Source: Gilvimarinus agarilyticus
GTDB taxonomy: Bacteria > Pseudomonadota > Gammaproteobacteria > Pseudomonadales > Cellvibrionaceae
Length of the DNA: 64,000 nt
Direction of reading: 5' to 3'
Assembly: GCF_000832015.1 (NCBI RefSeq)
Contig: NZ_JXCJ01000001.1
Span: 3,453,988-3,517,987 of the forward strand
Under the pieces are notes generated by a model that was not told the DNA's origin, did not search any database, and was given only the letters and a program-made list of their open reading frames with translations. This document shows, in pieces, positions 8,984 through 19,449 of this stretch. Position 1 is the stretch's first letter, and every line of letters starts with the position of its first letter. The position numbers were made by a program, and so were the translations under genes.

Positions 8984-9304
8984 CGACCAACATCCTCAAA
9001 CAGGCTTTTGCCTAACCAGTTAAAATTTATGACTTACCAATATTACCCCAATCGGCATTATTGGTCTAGCCAAATAGAATTTCTAATCTTTACCCATAAT
9101 AGGGGAAAATTGGTCGACAATCAGGGGGGTTACGCTCGAAAATGAAAATTTAGAGAAATATCAACCGACCTTTAATGTGACAATAACGCACCACCTGAAA
9201 CCGGTTACGATATTTGTCACACAATTTGGCCTTACCAACAAGCCGTGGCAACGCGCAAGAGTATCGCCTGTAGCTAAACAGCGGAGTGACAGGACGAGCG
9301 GACG
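8984..9304. other. Intergenic region upstream of tpiA
   Basis: This 321-base AT-rich gap lies between the end of the hybrid kinase gene and tpiA and should carry the tpiA promoter. It contains an inverted repeat with arms TGTGACAA (9176-9183) and TTGTCACA (9214-9221), and another with arms ACCAATA / TATTGGT near 9035-9065. I see no open frame worth calling. Confidence 0.4.
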
Positions 9305-12300
9305 TTAAGCGTGACTCACGATAGCATCAAGCGTTTTTTGCATCAGGCTAGCCAAAGGCTCTACATCCGGCGCCTGGCCCGCGCGCAATTGCGTTTCTGC
9401 CTGTTCCGCCATTGCGCTAAGCTCCATGAGCCCCATTGTCCCGGCTGTGCCTTTAATGGTGTGCAACAACGGCGCTAAATGCTCGCCCGAACTCTGCTGC
9501 GTACGCAGCTCGGCCGGCCAGTCCGGGTGATGCTTAGCAAAATTACCCAGCAAAGTCATGATCAAGGTTTCATTATTCTGAAAGCGGCGTCGCAACTCTG
9601 CGCCATCGGTACCCATCTGCTCAAACAGCAAAGCAAGGCGATCCTGATGCGGTTCGCCCGATAGAGGCACCACAGGCGTGGATGTGTTCGGCTCGCGTAA
9701 AGCAGAATCCGTACGATCAACATCGCCCCCCGCTGCCGAACACGTCGTCCAGTGAACTAAAACATCCAGCAACTCACTCAAATCAAACGGCTTACCTAGG
9801 TGGTCGTCCATTCCCGCCGCCTTTGCCTGGGCGATGTCTTCGCTCATCACGGCCGCCGAAAGCGCAATAATAGGCACTGTTTTGGTTTCGTCCATTTCAC
9901 GCAAGCGCCGTGTTGTGGCAAAACCGTCCATCTCGGGCATATGCAAGTCCATCAAAATGGCATCGTAGCTTTTGCTCCCGACCGCGGCCAAGGCCTCGAC
10001 ACCACTTATGCAGACTTCAACCCTAAGGCTCACTTGCGCCAATAGCGTAGTCGCCACCTCGATATTTAAGGCATTGTCTTCAACCAGCAAAATATTTTTA
10101 TCCGCTAACAGGCGGGCTTTTTCTGTGTCATTGTGCAGCGATTGGCTTGCAGTCCGAGCAGCCCCATGGGTCACGGCGCTGACATGTTCAGCTTTTACTA
10201 AATTATACAACGTAGAAGGTAGTACCGGTTTTGATATTACCGGCGTTGACTCTCGCCCCTCTTGTTTGAGCTTTTTTAACAAATCGTTCTTATCATAGGC
10301 GGTCACCATAATGATCTGGCCGACGCTTTTACCTTCAGCCTCTGTCGGGTTGGTAGCAGCCGAACCTTGTAGTGACGCGAGCGAACGCAATAGGTCGACG
10401 CCGTCCTCATCGCCCAGCTTCCAGTCGAGTAACACTAAATCATAGGGCTTGTCTTGCAGTGCTTTTTGATATTGCTCGAGCGCGTTCGCTACCGTGGTAA
10501 CAGCATCTGCTGCCACTCCCCACGCATCTAAATAAGCCGTTAGAATTTCGTTAGAGGTATGGCTGTCATCCACCAGTAGCACCCGGTTGATCGACGCTGG
10601 CGCAAGCTTTTGCTCTAGCTCGTCAGCCAACTGCAAGGGCAGCTGAAAATAAAATTCGCTGCCCTGTCCCGGTGTGCTGTTCACGCCGATACTGCCGCCC
10701 ATCAAATGCACCAGCTTTTGACAAATCGTTAAGCCTAAACCCGTACCACCGTATTCGCGGTCGGTAGCGTCATCCGCTTGGTTAAATTGTTTAAAAATAT
10801 GCTCGACTTTTTCGGCGGCGATACCCACCCCGGTGTCTTTAACCGAAAACCGCACCTGCGCTTCGGCCTCAGGGTGTGATTCGGCACTCACGGTAATAAG
10901 TACCTGCCCCTTGTGGGTAAATTTACTGGCATTGCCTACCAGGTTATTAAGAATCTGGGCCAGGCGATACGGATCCCCCAACAAACTTGCGGGCAATGTC
11001 GGATCCACCCAGGTATGCAGCTCTACCCCTTTTTTAGTTAACCCCAACTCAAACAAGCCCACTACCGAACTTATTAATTGCTCGGGCTGAAAAGGTGTGT
11101 TGATAATTTTTACATTGCCAGAGTCAAGTTTCGAGATATCTAAAATATCGTTCAAAATTGCCAGTAACGCGCGTGATGCCTGCCCTAGCTTGTCAACGTA
11201 CTCCTGCTGCTCGAGGGCCAGCCCCGTCCCCTTAAGGATATCAATCAATCCAATAATGCCGTTCATGGGAGTACGAATTTCATGGCTCATGTTTGCCAAG
11301 AACGCACTCTTAGCCGCCGCCGCGGCCTCGGCTTGGCGCGTGCGAACTTGCAACTGGCTATTGAGTGTCTCCACTTGCTCTTTAGCGCCGATCACTTCAG
11401 TCAAATCGGTCGCTATAGCAATAACACCAAGAACGTTGGAGGCCAGCCCGAGACTGGGGCCACGGGCGATGTCCGGCACCAGATGGACTTGCAAGTGCTG
11501 CATGCTATCGCCATCACCCAACCGGTGATTAAAAGTAACGCTTTTACCGCTTAAGCAACGCTCAAAATACCCCTGCCAAACATAATAATCAGAGGCTGAA
11601 AGAACATCGGCCAGATTCGTACTACCGGAGGACACTGCACCCATCCCGTAGCGTTGCTTAAAGCTACTATTGGCATAACTGCAATTTTCTTGCGGCGTCC
11701 AATAGCTGATCATATTGGGCAACGATTCTGTGACGGTATTAATAAAGTCGTTGCGCCTTTGTAAATCGACACTGCGTTGATGCTCTCGACGACGTAACTC
11801 AGAGGCATTACTAAACAAGCGATAGTAAAACCAGCAGCCCAGTAGCATAACCAGCAACACCGGCAACATAAACAACACCGCTCGCCAGTGAGCAGACCTA
11901 AAGCGCTGCTCTACTTCGAAGGCGGGAATATGAGTCAGCAGTAAAATAGGTGTAAAACCCGCCTGCGGTTGATCAGGCGCACTTTTTAGTTGTGGAGCAA
12001 CCTTGACCCAACTCCAATAGCCGCTCGCGCTTTCCAATACGGAAGAGGCCATAGTCGCCGAGGATATTGATTGCCATAGACTCTGTTCATCCGTCGCGAT
12101 TGAGTGCCCAGAACCCAGAATATGCCCCCACGTTTTATCGGGCTCTGGGTGGGTAAGCCAGTTGCCTTGTGCATCGGCGAGGTAAACGTCCGCCTCACTT
12201 TGAGAGCTTGAAAACACGCCAGATTTAACGTTAAACAACAAATTAAAGATGAGGTAACCGTGATCCAGGCCGTGGGCCGTAGGCAATCGTACCGCGTAGC

Positions 12301-12850
12301 GAATAGTCGGTGTAAGGGGTTTCTGCAGGCGGCCATTTTCAACATTCAGGTCAGGCTGCGAAACAAAGGTTTCGTAAGGCTGTAAATCAATTATTTTTTG
12401 GTGGTAGGGTCGCTGAGATTTATCTTGCAGGGCACTGGATTCGACCTCCCGGACCCCGTGACTATCGGATAAAATTTTAGCCATTTCCTGGCCGTCAGAC
12501 AGCACCCAGCGCACCTGAAAATACGTCCGGTTACGATAGGCAAGCGAATACAATGATTGCACGATCAAATCGTGCTTGGCGTCCAGGCTGAGCTCTTCCA
12601 ATGCCGATTGAATCAACGGCTCGTGGGCCATACCCGCCAAGTGACGCGCTGGTAACGACAACAGCTCTGTCAGTTGCGAGCGACTTTCGGCTTGCTGAAT
12701 CTCGATCTCGCGCTCCAGTGAGTGACGCGCATCAGTGACGAGAATTTTGTAAACTAGCAACGAAATAGCGGCAAAAAACACCACGACGGTGGCGATAACC
12801 CACGCAAATTGCCTGTACGACAAACGGTCCAACGAACTGCTAAATGCCAT
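9305..12850 (-). CDS. Hybrid sensor histidine kinase with two receivers and Hpt (BarA-type layout)
   Basis: An 1181-residue inner membrane phosphorelay kinase. Visible layout: transmembrane helix 1 (about 14-37), a periplasmic sensor region of about 290 residues, transmembrane helix 2 (about 330-350), a PAS-like domain (about 365-480), short coiled coil, HisKA with the phospho-acceptor His in FLANMSHEIRTPMNG (His near 523), HATPase with N and G boxes (NLVGNASKFTH, DTGVGIA, GGTGLGLTI), receiver 1 (LVLLDWKLGDEDG, Asp near 813), receiver 2 (AILMDLHMPEMDG, Asp near 968) and an Hpt domain (LLHTIKGTAG, His near 1128). No response regulator gene is adjacent, so it is an orphan whose partner must be elsewhere. 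The periplasmic ligand is unknown. Confidence 0.93.
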   Translation of the reverse strand: MAFSSSLDRLSYRQFAWVIATVVVFFAAISLLVYKILVTDARHSLEREIEIQQAESRSQLTELLSLPARHLAGMAHEPLIQSALEELSLDAKHDLIVQSLYSLAYRNRTYFQVRWVLSDGQEMAKILSDSHGVREVESSALQDKSQRPYHQKIIDLQPYETFVSQPDLNVENGRLQKPLTPTIRYAVRLPTAHGLDHGYLIFNLLFNVKSGVFSSSQSEADVYLADAQGNWLTHPEPDKTWGHILGSGHSIATDEQSLWQSISSATMASSVLESASGYWSWVKVAPQLKSAPDQPQAGFTPILLLTHIPAFEVEQRFRSAHWRAVLFMLPVLLVMLLGCWFYYRLFSNASELRRREHQRSVDLQRRNDFINTVTESLPNMISYWTPQENCSYANSSFKQRYGMGAVSSGSTNLADVLSASDYYVWQGYFERCLSGKSVTFNHRLGDGDSMQHLQVHLVPDIARGPSLGLASNVLGVIAIATDLTEVIGAKEQVETLNSQLQVRTRQAEAAAAAKSAFLANMSHEIRTPMNGIIGLIDILKGTGLALEQQEYVDKLGQASRALLAILNDILDISKLDSGNVKIINTPFQPEQLISSVVGLFELGLTKKGVELHTWVDPTLPASLLGDPYRLAQILNNLVGNASKFTHKGQVLITVSAESHPEAEAQVRFSVKDTGVGIAAEKVEHIFKQFNQADDATDREYGGTGLGLTICQKLVHLMGGSIGVNSTPGQGSEFYFQLPLQLADELEQKLAPASINRVLLVDDSHTSNEILTAYLDAWGVAADAVTTVANALEQYQKALQDKPYDLVLLDWKLGDEDGVDLLRSLASLQGSAATNPTEAEGKSVGQIIMVTAYDKNDLLKKLKQEGRESTPVISKPVLPSTLYNLVKAEHVSAVTHGAARTASQSLHNDTEKARLLADKNILLVEDNALNIEVATTLLAQVSLRVEVCISGVEALAAVGSKSYDAILMDLHMPEMDGFATTRRLREMDETKTVPIIALSAAVMSEDIAQAKAAGMDDHLGKPFDLSELLDVLVHWTTCSAAGGDVDRTDSALREPNTSTPVVPLSGEPHQDRLALLFEQMGTDGAELRRRFQNNETLIMTLLGNFAKHHPDWPAELRTQQSSGEHLAPLLHTIKGTAGTMGLMELSAMAEQAETQLRAGQAPDVEPLASLMQKTLDAIVSHA

Positions 12851-12880
12851 ACTGCCACCTGGTTTTTGGGTATTAACGTA

Positions 12881-13834
12881 TTAACGGCTTACCGTTTCAG
12901 CCCCGGAAGCGTCGGCAGACTGGCTCGCCAACATTTGCGCCGCTAATGTCTGGGCCTTTTCCTGCTCGTAGCGCGATGCCGATGCGGCCACCGAGCCTCC
13001 ATCGCCGGTACTTAACCAACGCCGGATACGCCCGGCATCCCCAAGCGGAGTGCGCTTGCCAAACGAGTCGAGCATCACCATAGCCGTCGGCTCACCGGCG
13101 ACATTCACCACCATCACCAAACAGCGGCCAGCACTGGTTAAATAACCCGTTTTGCTCAGCAATACATCCCAGCGCGAACTGCGCACCAAAGGGTTGGTAT
13201 TAGCGTAGTACAACGAGTAACCAGGGTGGGTAAACCACACATCGTGTTTGGCTGCGGTGGTTGCCTCGCGGACTTTTGGGTAAGCAAACGCCGCTTTTAA
13301 CATTTTACTTAAGTCGGCCGCAGTAGAGACATTATTCTCGGACAAACCACTCGGGTCGACAAAGTGAGTATGGTTCATGCCCAACGCTTTTGCTTTGGCA
13401 TTCATGGCCGCTATAAAGGCATCGTAGCCATCGGGGTGGTGGCGCGCCAACAAATAAGCCGCGTAGTTCTCAGACGACATTAGCGAGATCGCCAGCAAAT
13501 CGCCGCGCGTTGCCTTAGAGCCTGGACGAATCCGCGAATAGGCGTTTGCCGCCGCCGGAATATGACGTTTTTCTACGCTCAGTCGCTGCGACAGTGGCGC
13601 GCCCGAATCCAGCACCACTAGCGCGGTCATTACCTTGGTAACGGAGGCAATAGGCATCACCCAATCGGCGCGCTTACTATAGCTTGGTTTACTCGCCTTC
13701 AAGGGCGCGACATAGGCGCTCACCGAGGCGAGCTCTAGCTTATCGGGTGATGGCGCGGCCTGCACTGCAACACTCGCCACCAAGCCCCACCCCATAACGA
13801 TAAGCGGCCACCAGCCACGAACCCGATACCTCAT
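12881..13834 (-). CDS. pbpG: D-alanyl-D-alanine endopeptidase, PBP7-like
   Basis: A periplasmic penicillin-binding serine peptidase of peptidase family S11, expected to cut peptidoglycan cross-links or trim stem peptides. The three active-site motifs are present: SVTK (SxxK), SEN (SxN) and KTG. A signal peptide occupies roughly the first 27 residues (WWPLIVMGWGLVASVAVQA). The ATG at 13834 (MRYRVRG) is preferred over an in-frame TTG because GGGAGG lies 7 bases upstream of it and overlaps the TTG region; the product is then 317 residues. The symbol is by similarity in length and motifs; a PBP5-type C-terminal amphipathic anchor is absent, which favours PBP7. Confidence 0.85.
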   Translation of the reverse strand: MRYRVRGWWPLIVMGWGLVASVAVQAAPSPDKLELASVSAYVAPLKASKPSYSKRADWVMPIASVTKVMTALVVLDSGAPLSQRLSVEKRHIPAAANAYSRIRPGSKATRGDLLAISLMSSENYAAYLLARHHPDGYDAFIAAMNAKAKALGMNHTHFVDPSGLSENNVSTAADLSKMLKAAFAYPKVREATTAAKHDVWFTHPGYSLYYANTNPLVRSSRWDVLLSKTGYLTSAGRCLVMVVNVAGEPTAMVMLDSFGKRTPLGDAGRIRRWLSTGDGGSVAASASRYEQEKAQTLAAQMLASQSADASGAETVSR

Positions 13835-14056
13835 TACTTCGCCTCCCAAAGCGCTATTTTATCCGCCACAAGGTTAACATGGTTTGCGCCGTTACGACCC
13901 CGACCAATCGCCCCCATAGACAGCTTTTTTGCTCACAATGTGCGTAGTCAGACAATAAACCGCATTAATTAAGCAATGCCTGTGCTATAAACACAATATG
14001 TTTCGCGCTTGATGGGAGCCCGCCCTTCAAGCCTTTAGACGGCCAAGGAGATAACG

Positions 14057-14527
14057 ATGAAACAACTAATTGCAACACTCAGCTTGTGTGTACTGGCGCA
14101 GGCGAGCGTCGCCGAGACGCCCAAAACACTGGATTTAAACAGCCTAAGTGAAGCGGTCAATAGCACTCAAGCCGGGGCCAGCCAAGCTTCAGGACTGATG
14201 TCTAGCCTGACCGATCAATTAGGGATATCTCAGACTCAGGCCGCCGGTGGCACCTCGGCATTAATGGCCTTGGCCAGCAATGCGCTGTCGGACGACAATG
14301 CCGCTATGCTCAAAGATATTATCCCCAGCAGTGGCGGTGCCGCCGGTGGGCTCGCCTCATCACTAATGGGCTCCATTACCAGTATGGACGGCGTTGCCTC
14401 GGCCTTTAGCCAACTGGGCTTAGACCCGGCCATGATCGAGCAATTTACTCCGATCCTAATGGATTATGTAGGCAAAAACGGTGGCAGCGATCTGCTGGGT
14501 CAACTTAGCTCCATCTGGGGTGGCTAG
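14057..14527 (+). CDS. DUF2780 (VcgC/VcgE-like) exported protein
   Basis: A 156-residue exported protein with a clear signal peptide (cleavage likely after SVA, about residue 19). The mature part is rich in Ala, Gly, Ser and Leu with repeated small helical segments (LTDQLGISQTQAAGGTSALMALA, FSQLGLDPAMIEQFTPILMDYV, GSDLLGQLSSIWGG), matching the DUF2780 family. Function is unknown in the family. AAGGAG precedes ATG by about 7 bases, and a strong terminator follows, so it is monocistronic. Confidence 0.75.
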   Translation: MKQLIATLSLCVLAQASVAETPKTLDLNSLSEAVNSTQAGASQASGLMSSLTDQLGISQTQAAGGTSALMALASNALSDDNAAMLKDIIPSSGGAAGGLASSLMGSITSMDGVASAFSQLGLDPAMIEQFTPILMDYVGKNGGSDLLGQLSSIWGG

Positions 14528-14545
14528 GAGCTTAGTGAGCACAAC

Positions 14546-14578
14546 AAAAAACGGCGGGTGATCAGCCCGCCGTTTTTA
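14546..14578 (+). terminator. Rho-independent terminator after the DUF2780 gene
   Basis: Stem ACGGCGGG / CCCGCCGT extended by an A-run and a T-run, with a 7-base loop, beginning about 19 bases after the stop codon. It can act in both directions and may also end the minus-strand operon at 14629-16051. Confidence 0.85.
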
Positions 14579-14628
14579 TTCCCGGCGTTATGACCTTTCT
14601 ACAGTGCCTTTATCAATCTCGCGCACAC

Positions 14629-15006
14629 TTACCAATCTAAAAAAACATCACTGGGGTCAAACTCACAACTAACGGCCGAGCGCTGCTTGCGCTCGCGCGC
14701 AGCACGAATATCGCGCTGTGCGTTGAGACTCCAAATAGGCGAGTCAAGTGGCGCGAGCTGATAGCCGTTGGCCATAAGCTGTTGCACAATGCCGCGCCGC
14801 GCTCCCACCGCTTGCTCGGCGCGCTGAAACGGCCCTTGCGCAGTAGCGCGCTCGGGGGTGGTCGCCCGCCCAGCGTAGGCCAGTAAAGTGGCCATGCCGT
14901 TATCATCCTGGCGCAAGTGAATCTCAATCCGCCAATCGCCGTTCATTAATACAATGGGATCACGGGACGCTGGGATAGCGGCATTATTTATTGTCGGCCT
15001 CGTCAT
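14629..15006 (-). CDS. Hypothetical protein, 125 residues
   Basis: A small soluble protein without signal peptide. It has an apparent beta-hairpin (DWRIEIHLRQDDNGMATLLAYAGR) followed by a helical, Arg/Ala/Gln-rich middle and an acidic end (FDPSDVFLDW). It starts 10 bases after the esterase stop on the same strand with AAAGG before ATG, so the two are likely co-transcribed. I do not recognise a family and offer no function. Confidence 0.6.
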   Translation of the reverse strand: MTRPTINNAAIPASRDPIVLMNGDWRIEIHLRQDDNGMATLLAYAGRATTPERATAQGPFQRAEQAVGARRGIVQQLMANGYQLAPLDSPIWSLNAQRDIRAARERKQRSAVSCEFDPSDVFLDW

Positions 15007-15016
15007 GGTGCGCCTT

Positions 15017-16051
15017 TTACAGGTTGTTCTCTAAAAATACTAAAACGTCTTTGAGCACAGGCACAGCGTGCGTATCAAAACAGCTGCCCAGCGCTTCTAT
15101 ACACCCAGTATCCATATACGCGTGATTGTTGCCCTCGTAGACCGTTACGCGCGCCGGGTGCCCCGCCGCTTTAAGTTTATTGACATAGTCCTGAACAGCC
15201 TCGGGCGGGGTTGTGGTATCCAGGCTACCCACGTGATGCCACTGCGGCGGGAGCTGATACGCAGTCGCTTGCGGAATATTATAGATAGGCGACACCGCCC
15301 GGTAGTAGTCGGGCTGATTTTGTACGCTGACACCGGCGCCAAAAATGCCGCGCGGTTCAGCGCCGGCAAACTGCCAAAACATATTATCTTTTGTCTCAAA
15401 CCCGCCGCGGGCGGCCGCTAACAAATCAAACGCACCGTAACTAATGACGGCCGCCTGCACCGCTAAGCCATCTTCGGCGGCCACCTGCTCGGCGGTTTTG
15501 CCTGCGGGCAACCAGGTGGGGCTAAACCCTAAACTGTCACCACCAAAACCATCCGTCTCCAACGCCCGGCCGCGGGTTAACACCATAGAGGCCAAGTGGC
15601 CACCAGCGCTATCGCCCGTTACGGCGATGCGTGCCGGATCGCCCCCGTATTCGGCGATGTGGGCCTTCACCCAAAGTAGCCCACCAAATACATCCTCGAC
15701 GACTTCATTCATGGTGGTCGTGTTGTAATTGTCGGGCAGCAACCGGTAATTTATGTTGGCCACCACATAACCGCCCTGCCCGGCCAAATAAGCGCTCATG
15801 GAGTCCATCACGCTTTCATTATTAATCAGCCAGCCGCCACCGTGATAGATCACCACCACTGGCGCGTTACTGGCCGAGTTAGGCTGATAAATATCCACCG
15901 TAAGGGGGCGCCCAGAGGCCTCAGCCCAGACAATATCATCGTGTTTTGTCACCTCACCGGCCAATACCCCAAAAGAGGTTGTTAGCCCCCACAGCAACCA
16001 TAAGGTGCGCTTAGCGACTACAGACAGATAATGGGCTATCGAGTTATTCAT
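15017..16051 (-). CDS. Exported alpha/beta hydrolase (HSL/carboxylesterase type)
   Basis: A 344-residue esterase with an N-terminal hydrophobic segment (about residues 14-32, ending near VLAG) that looks like a signal peptide. Catalytic features of the hormone-sensitive-lipase-like family are visible: oxyanion motif YHGGGW, nucleophile elbow GDSAGG (Ser near residue 149), an acid in SLDTTTP and the His in EGNNHAYMDTG. It probably hydrolyses short-chain or carbohydrate-linked esters in the periplasm or outside; the substrate is not determined. AGAGGAG precedes ATG. It heads a two-gene operon with the 125-residue hypothetical gene. Confidence 0.85.
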   Translation of the reverse strand: MNNSIAHYLSVVAKRTLWLLWGLTTSFGVLAGEVTKHDDIVWAEASGRPLTVDIYQPNSASNAPVVVIYHGGGWLINNESVMDSMSAYLAGQGGYVVANINYRLLPDNYNTTTMNEVVEDVFGGLLWVKAHIAEYGGDPARIAVTGDSAGGHLASMVLTRGRALETDGFGGDSLGFSPTWLPAGKTAEQVAAEDGLAVQAAVISYGAFDLLAAARGGFETKDNMFWQFAGAEPRGIFGAGVSVQNQPDYYRAVSPIYNIPQATAYQLPPQWHHVGSLDTTTPPEAVQDYVNKLKAAGHPARVTVYEGNNHAYMDTGCIEALGSCFDTHAVPVLKDVLVFLENNL

Positions 16052-16151
16052 TGTTATTGGCTCCTCTTATTAAAAGTATCGTCTGACTTTAATGCAACCA
16101 GTAACAAGGCACCAGATAGAGCAACACTTATTGCCACAACTTTACCCCGCG

Positions 16152-17039
16152 CTACCAACTAACCTCAGAGGCTTGCTTAATAAATGCATCCAGGTACTCA
16201 GTCCCACTGTCGCTAGCCCGCACCCCGAGGTAAATATGCTTATGAATACCCAACTCACCCAAACTGAGGGCGCTAATGGGTAACCTGCCCGCGTACTCTT
16301 CCACCAGCCAGCGCGGCAGCGCGGCGACCCCACGCCCCACCGCAACCGTGTGCAACATAATATCGGTCGTCTCGATGGTTTTGTGACGGCGCGGCGCCAC
16401 CCCCGCCGGCTGCATAAATTGGCTGTAAACATCCAAACGCTCGACCGGCACCGGGTAGGAAATTAACGTTTCCGGTACCAACTGCTCAGGACGCACAAAT
16501 CTGGCCTGCGCTAGCGAATGAGTATTGGCCACCACCAAGACTTGCTCGTACTCAAATACCGGCGTAAACACCACTCCGGGCTTATGCAGCGGATCGGGAG
16601 TGACCAGCAAGTCAATATCGTGGCCAAACAGAGCCGCCATACCGCCAAACTGAAACTGCTGTTTAACGTCTACATCAACGCCGGACCAGGCCGTTAAGTA
16701 AGGGCCCACTATCTTCAACAGCCATTGATAACAGGGGTGGCACTCCATACCTATTCGCAACACACCCCGCTCACCCACTGCCATACGGGCTATCACATCT
16801 TCGGCGTGATCAAATTGAGGCAGCAGCCGCCCCGCCATACTCAGCAGATAGGCGCCAGCCTGAGTCGGCCTTAGTTGTCGCCCCTCGCGCTCCCACACAG
16901 GCGTACCCAGCTGTCGCTCTAGCTTCTTGATGGCATGGCTCAAAGCCGACTGCGTCAGGTGCAGCCGCTCGGCTGCCGCCGTCAGCGACCCCTCTTGCTC
17001 TACCGCCCGTAAAATCGCCAGATGGCTGCGCTCGATCAC
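16152..17039 (-). CDS. metR: LysR-type regulator MetR
   Basis: Activator of methionine biosynthesis, sensing homocysteine in characterised members. The winged HTH covers about residues 1-60 (SLTAAAERLHLTQSALSHAIKKLE), and the effector domain includes IGMECHPCYQWL, which matches the IAIECHSCIQWL region of E. coli MetR. I chose the GTG at 17039, giving a protein that begins MIERSHLAIL, because GGGG lies 8 bases upstream and the E. coli protein begins MIEVKHL; a TTG 21 bases further upstream is in frame. The product is 295 residues. It is divergent from metE, the classic metR-metE arrangement. Confidence 0.93.
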   Translation of the reverse strand: MIERSHLAILRAVEQEGSLTAAAERLHLTQSALSHAIKKLERQLGTPVWEREGRQLRPTQAGAYLLSMAGRLLPQFDHAEDVIARMAVGERGVLRIGMECHPCYQWLLKIVGPYLTAWSGVDVDVKQQFQFGGMAALFGHDIDLLVTPDPLHKPGVVFTPVFEYEQVLVVANTHSLAQARFVRPEQLVPETLISYPVPVERLDVYSQFMQPAGVAPRRHKTIETTDIMLHTVAVGRGVAALPRWLVEEYAGRLPISALSLGELGIHKHIYLGVRASDSGTEYLDAFIKQASEVSW

Positions 17040-17068
17040 TGTACTTTCCCCCGCTACCAATCAACTCA

Positions 17069-17081
17069 TGAATAAATCTCA
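17069..17081. promoter_or_regulatory. Candidate MetR operator
   Basis: The sequence TGAATAAATCTCA in the metR-metE intergenic region differs by one base from the TGAA-N5-TTCA pattern recalled for gammaproteobacterial MetR sites. It is about 80 bases upstream of metE and 30 bases from the metR start, a sensible position for control of both. Not proven by sequence alone. Confidence 0.4.
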
Positions 17082-17159
17082 TCATTTTATGAAATAATAC
17101 CATTTTTAATCATACAACAACCTGCCTACACTCGCCTCCTCAATGACTAGGAGGCCACT

Positions 17160-19436
17160 ATGGCAACAACACACAATCTGGGGTTTCCCCGTATCGGCGC
17201 CCAGCGCGAGCTTAAATTTGCCCAAGAGGGCTTTTGGAAGGGGCAGCTGCCCGAGCGCGAACTGCAACAAACCGGGCAGAGGCTGCGCGCGCAAAACTGG
17301 CAAGCGCAACAGAAACTCGACTTAGCACCGGTGGGAGACTTTTCGTTTTACGATCAGGTGCTCGACACCAGCTTTACCTTGGGCCACGTTCCGGCGCGCG
17401 TGAGTAACCTGGCCGGCTCGGAATTGGACAACTATTTTCGTATTGCGCGGGGCCGCTCTAACAACGACAGCGATTGCCAGTGCGTACACGCCGGCGAAAT
17501 GACCAAGTGGTTCGACACCAACTATCACTACATCGTCCCCGAGTTCAGCGCCGACGACACATTTACTCTTAACCCCGATCGCCTATTAGCGCAGCTGGCC
17601 GAAGCACGCCAACAAAATGTAAATACCAAGCCGGTGATCATCGGGCCGATCACCTACCTGTGGCTGGGTAAAAGTAAAGACAACTCCAACCGTTTAGCGC
17701 TGCTAAACAAATTACTGCCAGTCTACAGCGAGCTGCTACAGGTACTGGCCGAGCAAGGCGTGGAATGGGTACAAATAGACGAGCCGGCCCTGGTGACCGA
17801 GCTTGGCACCGATTGGCAACACGCGGTAAACCTCGCTTATCACACACTAAAAAGCGCACCGGTAAAGCTGTTGCTCGCCACCTACTTTGGGGAGCTAGCC
17901 GATAACCTAAAACTTACCTGCGAGCTGCCCGTAGCCGGCATTCATATCGACGCCATTAGCGCACCGGCGGAAGTCAATAAAGTGGTGGACTGGCTGCCCT
18001 CCCACAAAGTGTTATCGCTAGGCATTATTAACGGGCGCAATATATGGAAGACAGACCTTAACGCCACGCTTAACTGGCTAGCGCCCATTGCCGACAAACT
18101 ATCGGAGCGGCTGTGGTTAGCACCCTCGTGCTCGCTGCTGCACGTACCGGTAGACATCAATGCCGAAACCACACTCGACCCTGAAGTAAAAAGCTGGCTG
18201 GCTTTTGCACTGCAAAAGCTTGACGAATTGCAGGTTATTGCCAGCGCTATTAACCATGGCCGCCCCAGCGTTGCTAACGAACTTGCGGACAACGCCCGCG
18301 CCATTGCCGCTCGGCGCCAATCGCCCCGGGTACACAACAATGCCGTGCGCACAAAGGTAGCCGGTATTACCCGCGAACTTGGCGAGCGGCAAAGTGCCTA
18401 CAGTGTGCGGGCGCAAAAGCAACGGGCGCGTTTTAACTTGCCAACCTACCCGACCACCACCATCGGCTCTTTTCCGCAAACGCTGGATATTCGCAAAGCG
18501 CGTCGACAGTTTAAAAATGGCGAGCTAAAACAGGACGAGTACCTAACGCAAATGCAAGCCGAAATTAAGCGCTCGGTGCGCGAGCAAGAAACGTTAGGCT
18601 TAGATGTACTGGTTCATGGCGAGGCCGAGCGCAACGACATGGTGGAGTATTTTGGTGAACAGCTAGACGGTTACGTATTTAGCCGCTTTGGCTGGGTGCA
18701 ATCGTACGGTTCGCGCTGCGTTAAGCCGCCCATTTTATTCGGCGACATCAGCCGTCCCAATGCCATGACGGTAGAGTGGATCCAGTACGCACAGTCACTT
18801 ACCGATAAACCCCTAAAGGGGATGTTAACCGGGCCTGTGACGATTCTTAACTGGTCATTTGTGCGCGACGATCAGCCGCGCAGCGAAACCTGCCAACAAC
18901 TTGCGTTGGCCATACGCGATGAAGTGCAGGATCTGGAAAAAGCCGGCGTCGGTATTATTCAAATTGATGAGGCCGCCCTACGCGAGGGCTTGCCGCTGCG
19001 CAAAAGTCAGTGGAAAAACTATTTGGATTGGGCCGTGGAGTGTTTTCGCATCAGCGCCAATGGGGTGGCCGATGAAACACAAATCCATACCCATATGTGT
19101 TACTCGGAATTTAACGATATTATCGAGTCCATCGCACACATGGACGCCGACGTTATTACCATCGAGACATCGCGCTCGGATATGGAATTACTGGACGCTT
19201 TTGATGACTTTAACTACCCCAATGATATTGGCCCCGGAGTGTACGATATTCACTCGCCCAATATTCCCAGCCAAGAGCACATTATTCATTTAATGAGCAA
19301 GGCGCGCGAGCGAATTCCCGCCGAACGTTTATGGATAAACCCCGACTGCGGCCTAAAAACCCGTCAGTGGGAAGAGGTGTTACCGGCACTGCAAAATATG
19401 GTGAGTGCCGCTAAGCGGCTGCGCGCCAGCGCGTAA
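17160..19436 (+). CDS. metE: Cobalamin-independent methionine synthase
   Basis: Transfers the methyl group of 5-methyltetrahydropteroyltri-L-glutamate to homocysteine to make methionine, without cobalamin. The 758-residue product is full length, with the two-barrel architecture: the N-terminal half starts [21 protein letters not shown], and the C-terminal catalytic half carries [12 protein letters not shown], the zinc ligands in [10 protein letters not shown] (His and Cys), the Glu/Asp-rich substrate site and the final zinc Cys in [15 protein letters not shown] lies 6 bases before ATG. It is divergent from metR. No riboswitch is visible in the short leader; control is probably through MetR. 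Confidence 0.98.
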   Translation: MATTHNLGFPRIGAQRELKFAQEGFWKGQLPERELQQTGQRLRAQNWQAQQKLDLAPVGDFSFYDQVLDTSFTLGHVPARVSNLAGSELDNYFRIARGRSNNDSDCQCVHAGEMTKWFDTNYHYIVPEFSADDTFTLNPDRLLAQLAEARQQNVNTKPVIIGPITYLWLGKSKDNSNRLALLNKLLPVYSELLQVLAEQGVEWVQIDEPALVTELGTDWQHAVNLAYHTLKSAPVKLLLATYFGELADNLKLTCELPVAGIHIDAISAPAEVNKVVDWLPSHKVLSLGIINGRNIWKTDLNATLNWLAPIADKLSERLWLAPSCSLLHVPVDINAETTLDPEVKSWLAFALQKLDELQVIASAINHGRPSVANELADNARAIAARRQSPRVHNNAVRTKVAGITRELGERQSAYSVRAQKQRARFNLPTYPTTTIGSFPQTLDIRKARRQFKNGELKQDEYLTQMQAEIKRSVREQETLGLDVLVHGEAERNDMVEYFGEQLDGYVFSRFGWVQSYGSRCVKPPILFGDISRPNAMTVEWIQYAQSLTDKPLKGMLTGPVTILNWSFVRDDQPRSETCQQLALAIRDEVQDLEKAGVGIIQIDEAALREGLPLRKSQWKNYLDWAVECFRISANGVADETQIHTHMCYSEFNDIIESIAHMDADVITIETSRSDMELLDAFDDFNYPNDIGPGVYDIHSPNIPSQEHIIHLMSKARERIPAERLWINPDCGLKTRQWEEVLPALQNMVSAAKRLRASA

Positions 19437-19449
19437 TTCATCGTAATGC

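Noticed and set aside
18859-19293. 144-codon open frame on the plus strand inside metE
   Set aside because: It is a shadow of the metE coding frame; the metE product is full length and its motifs are all present.
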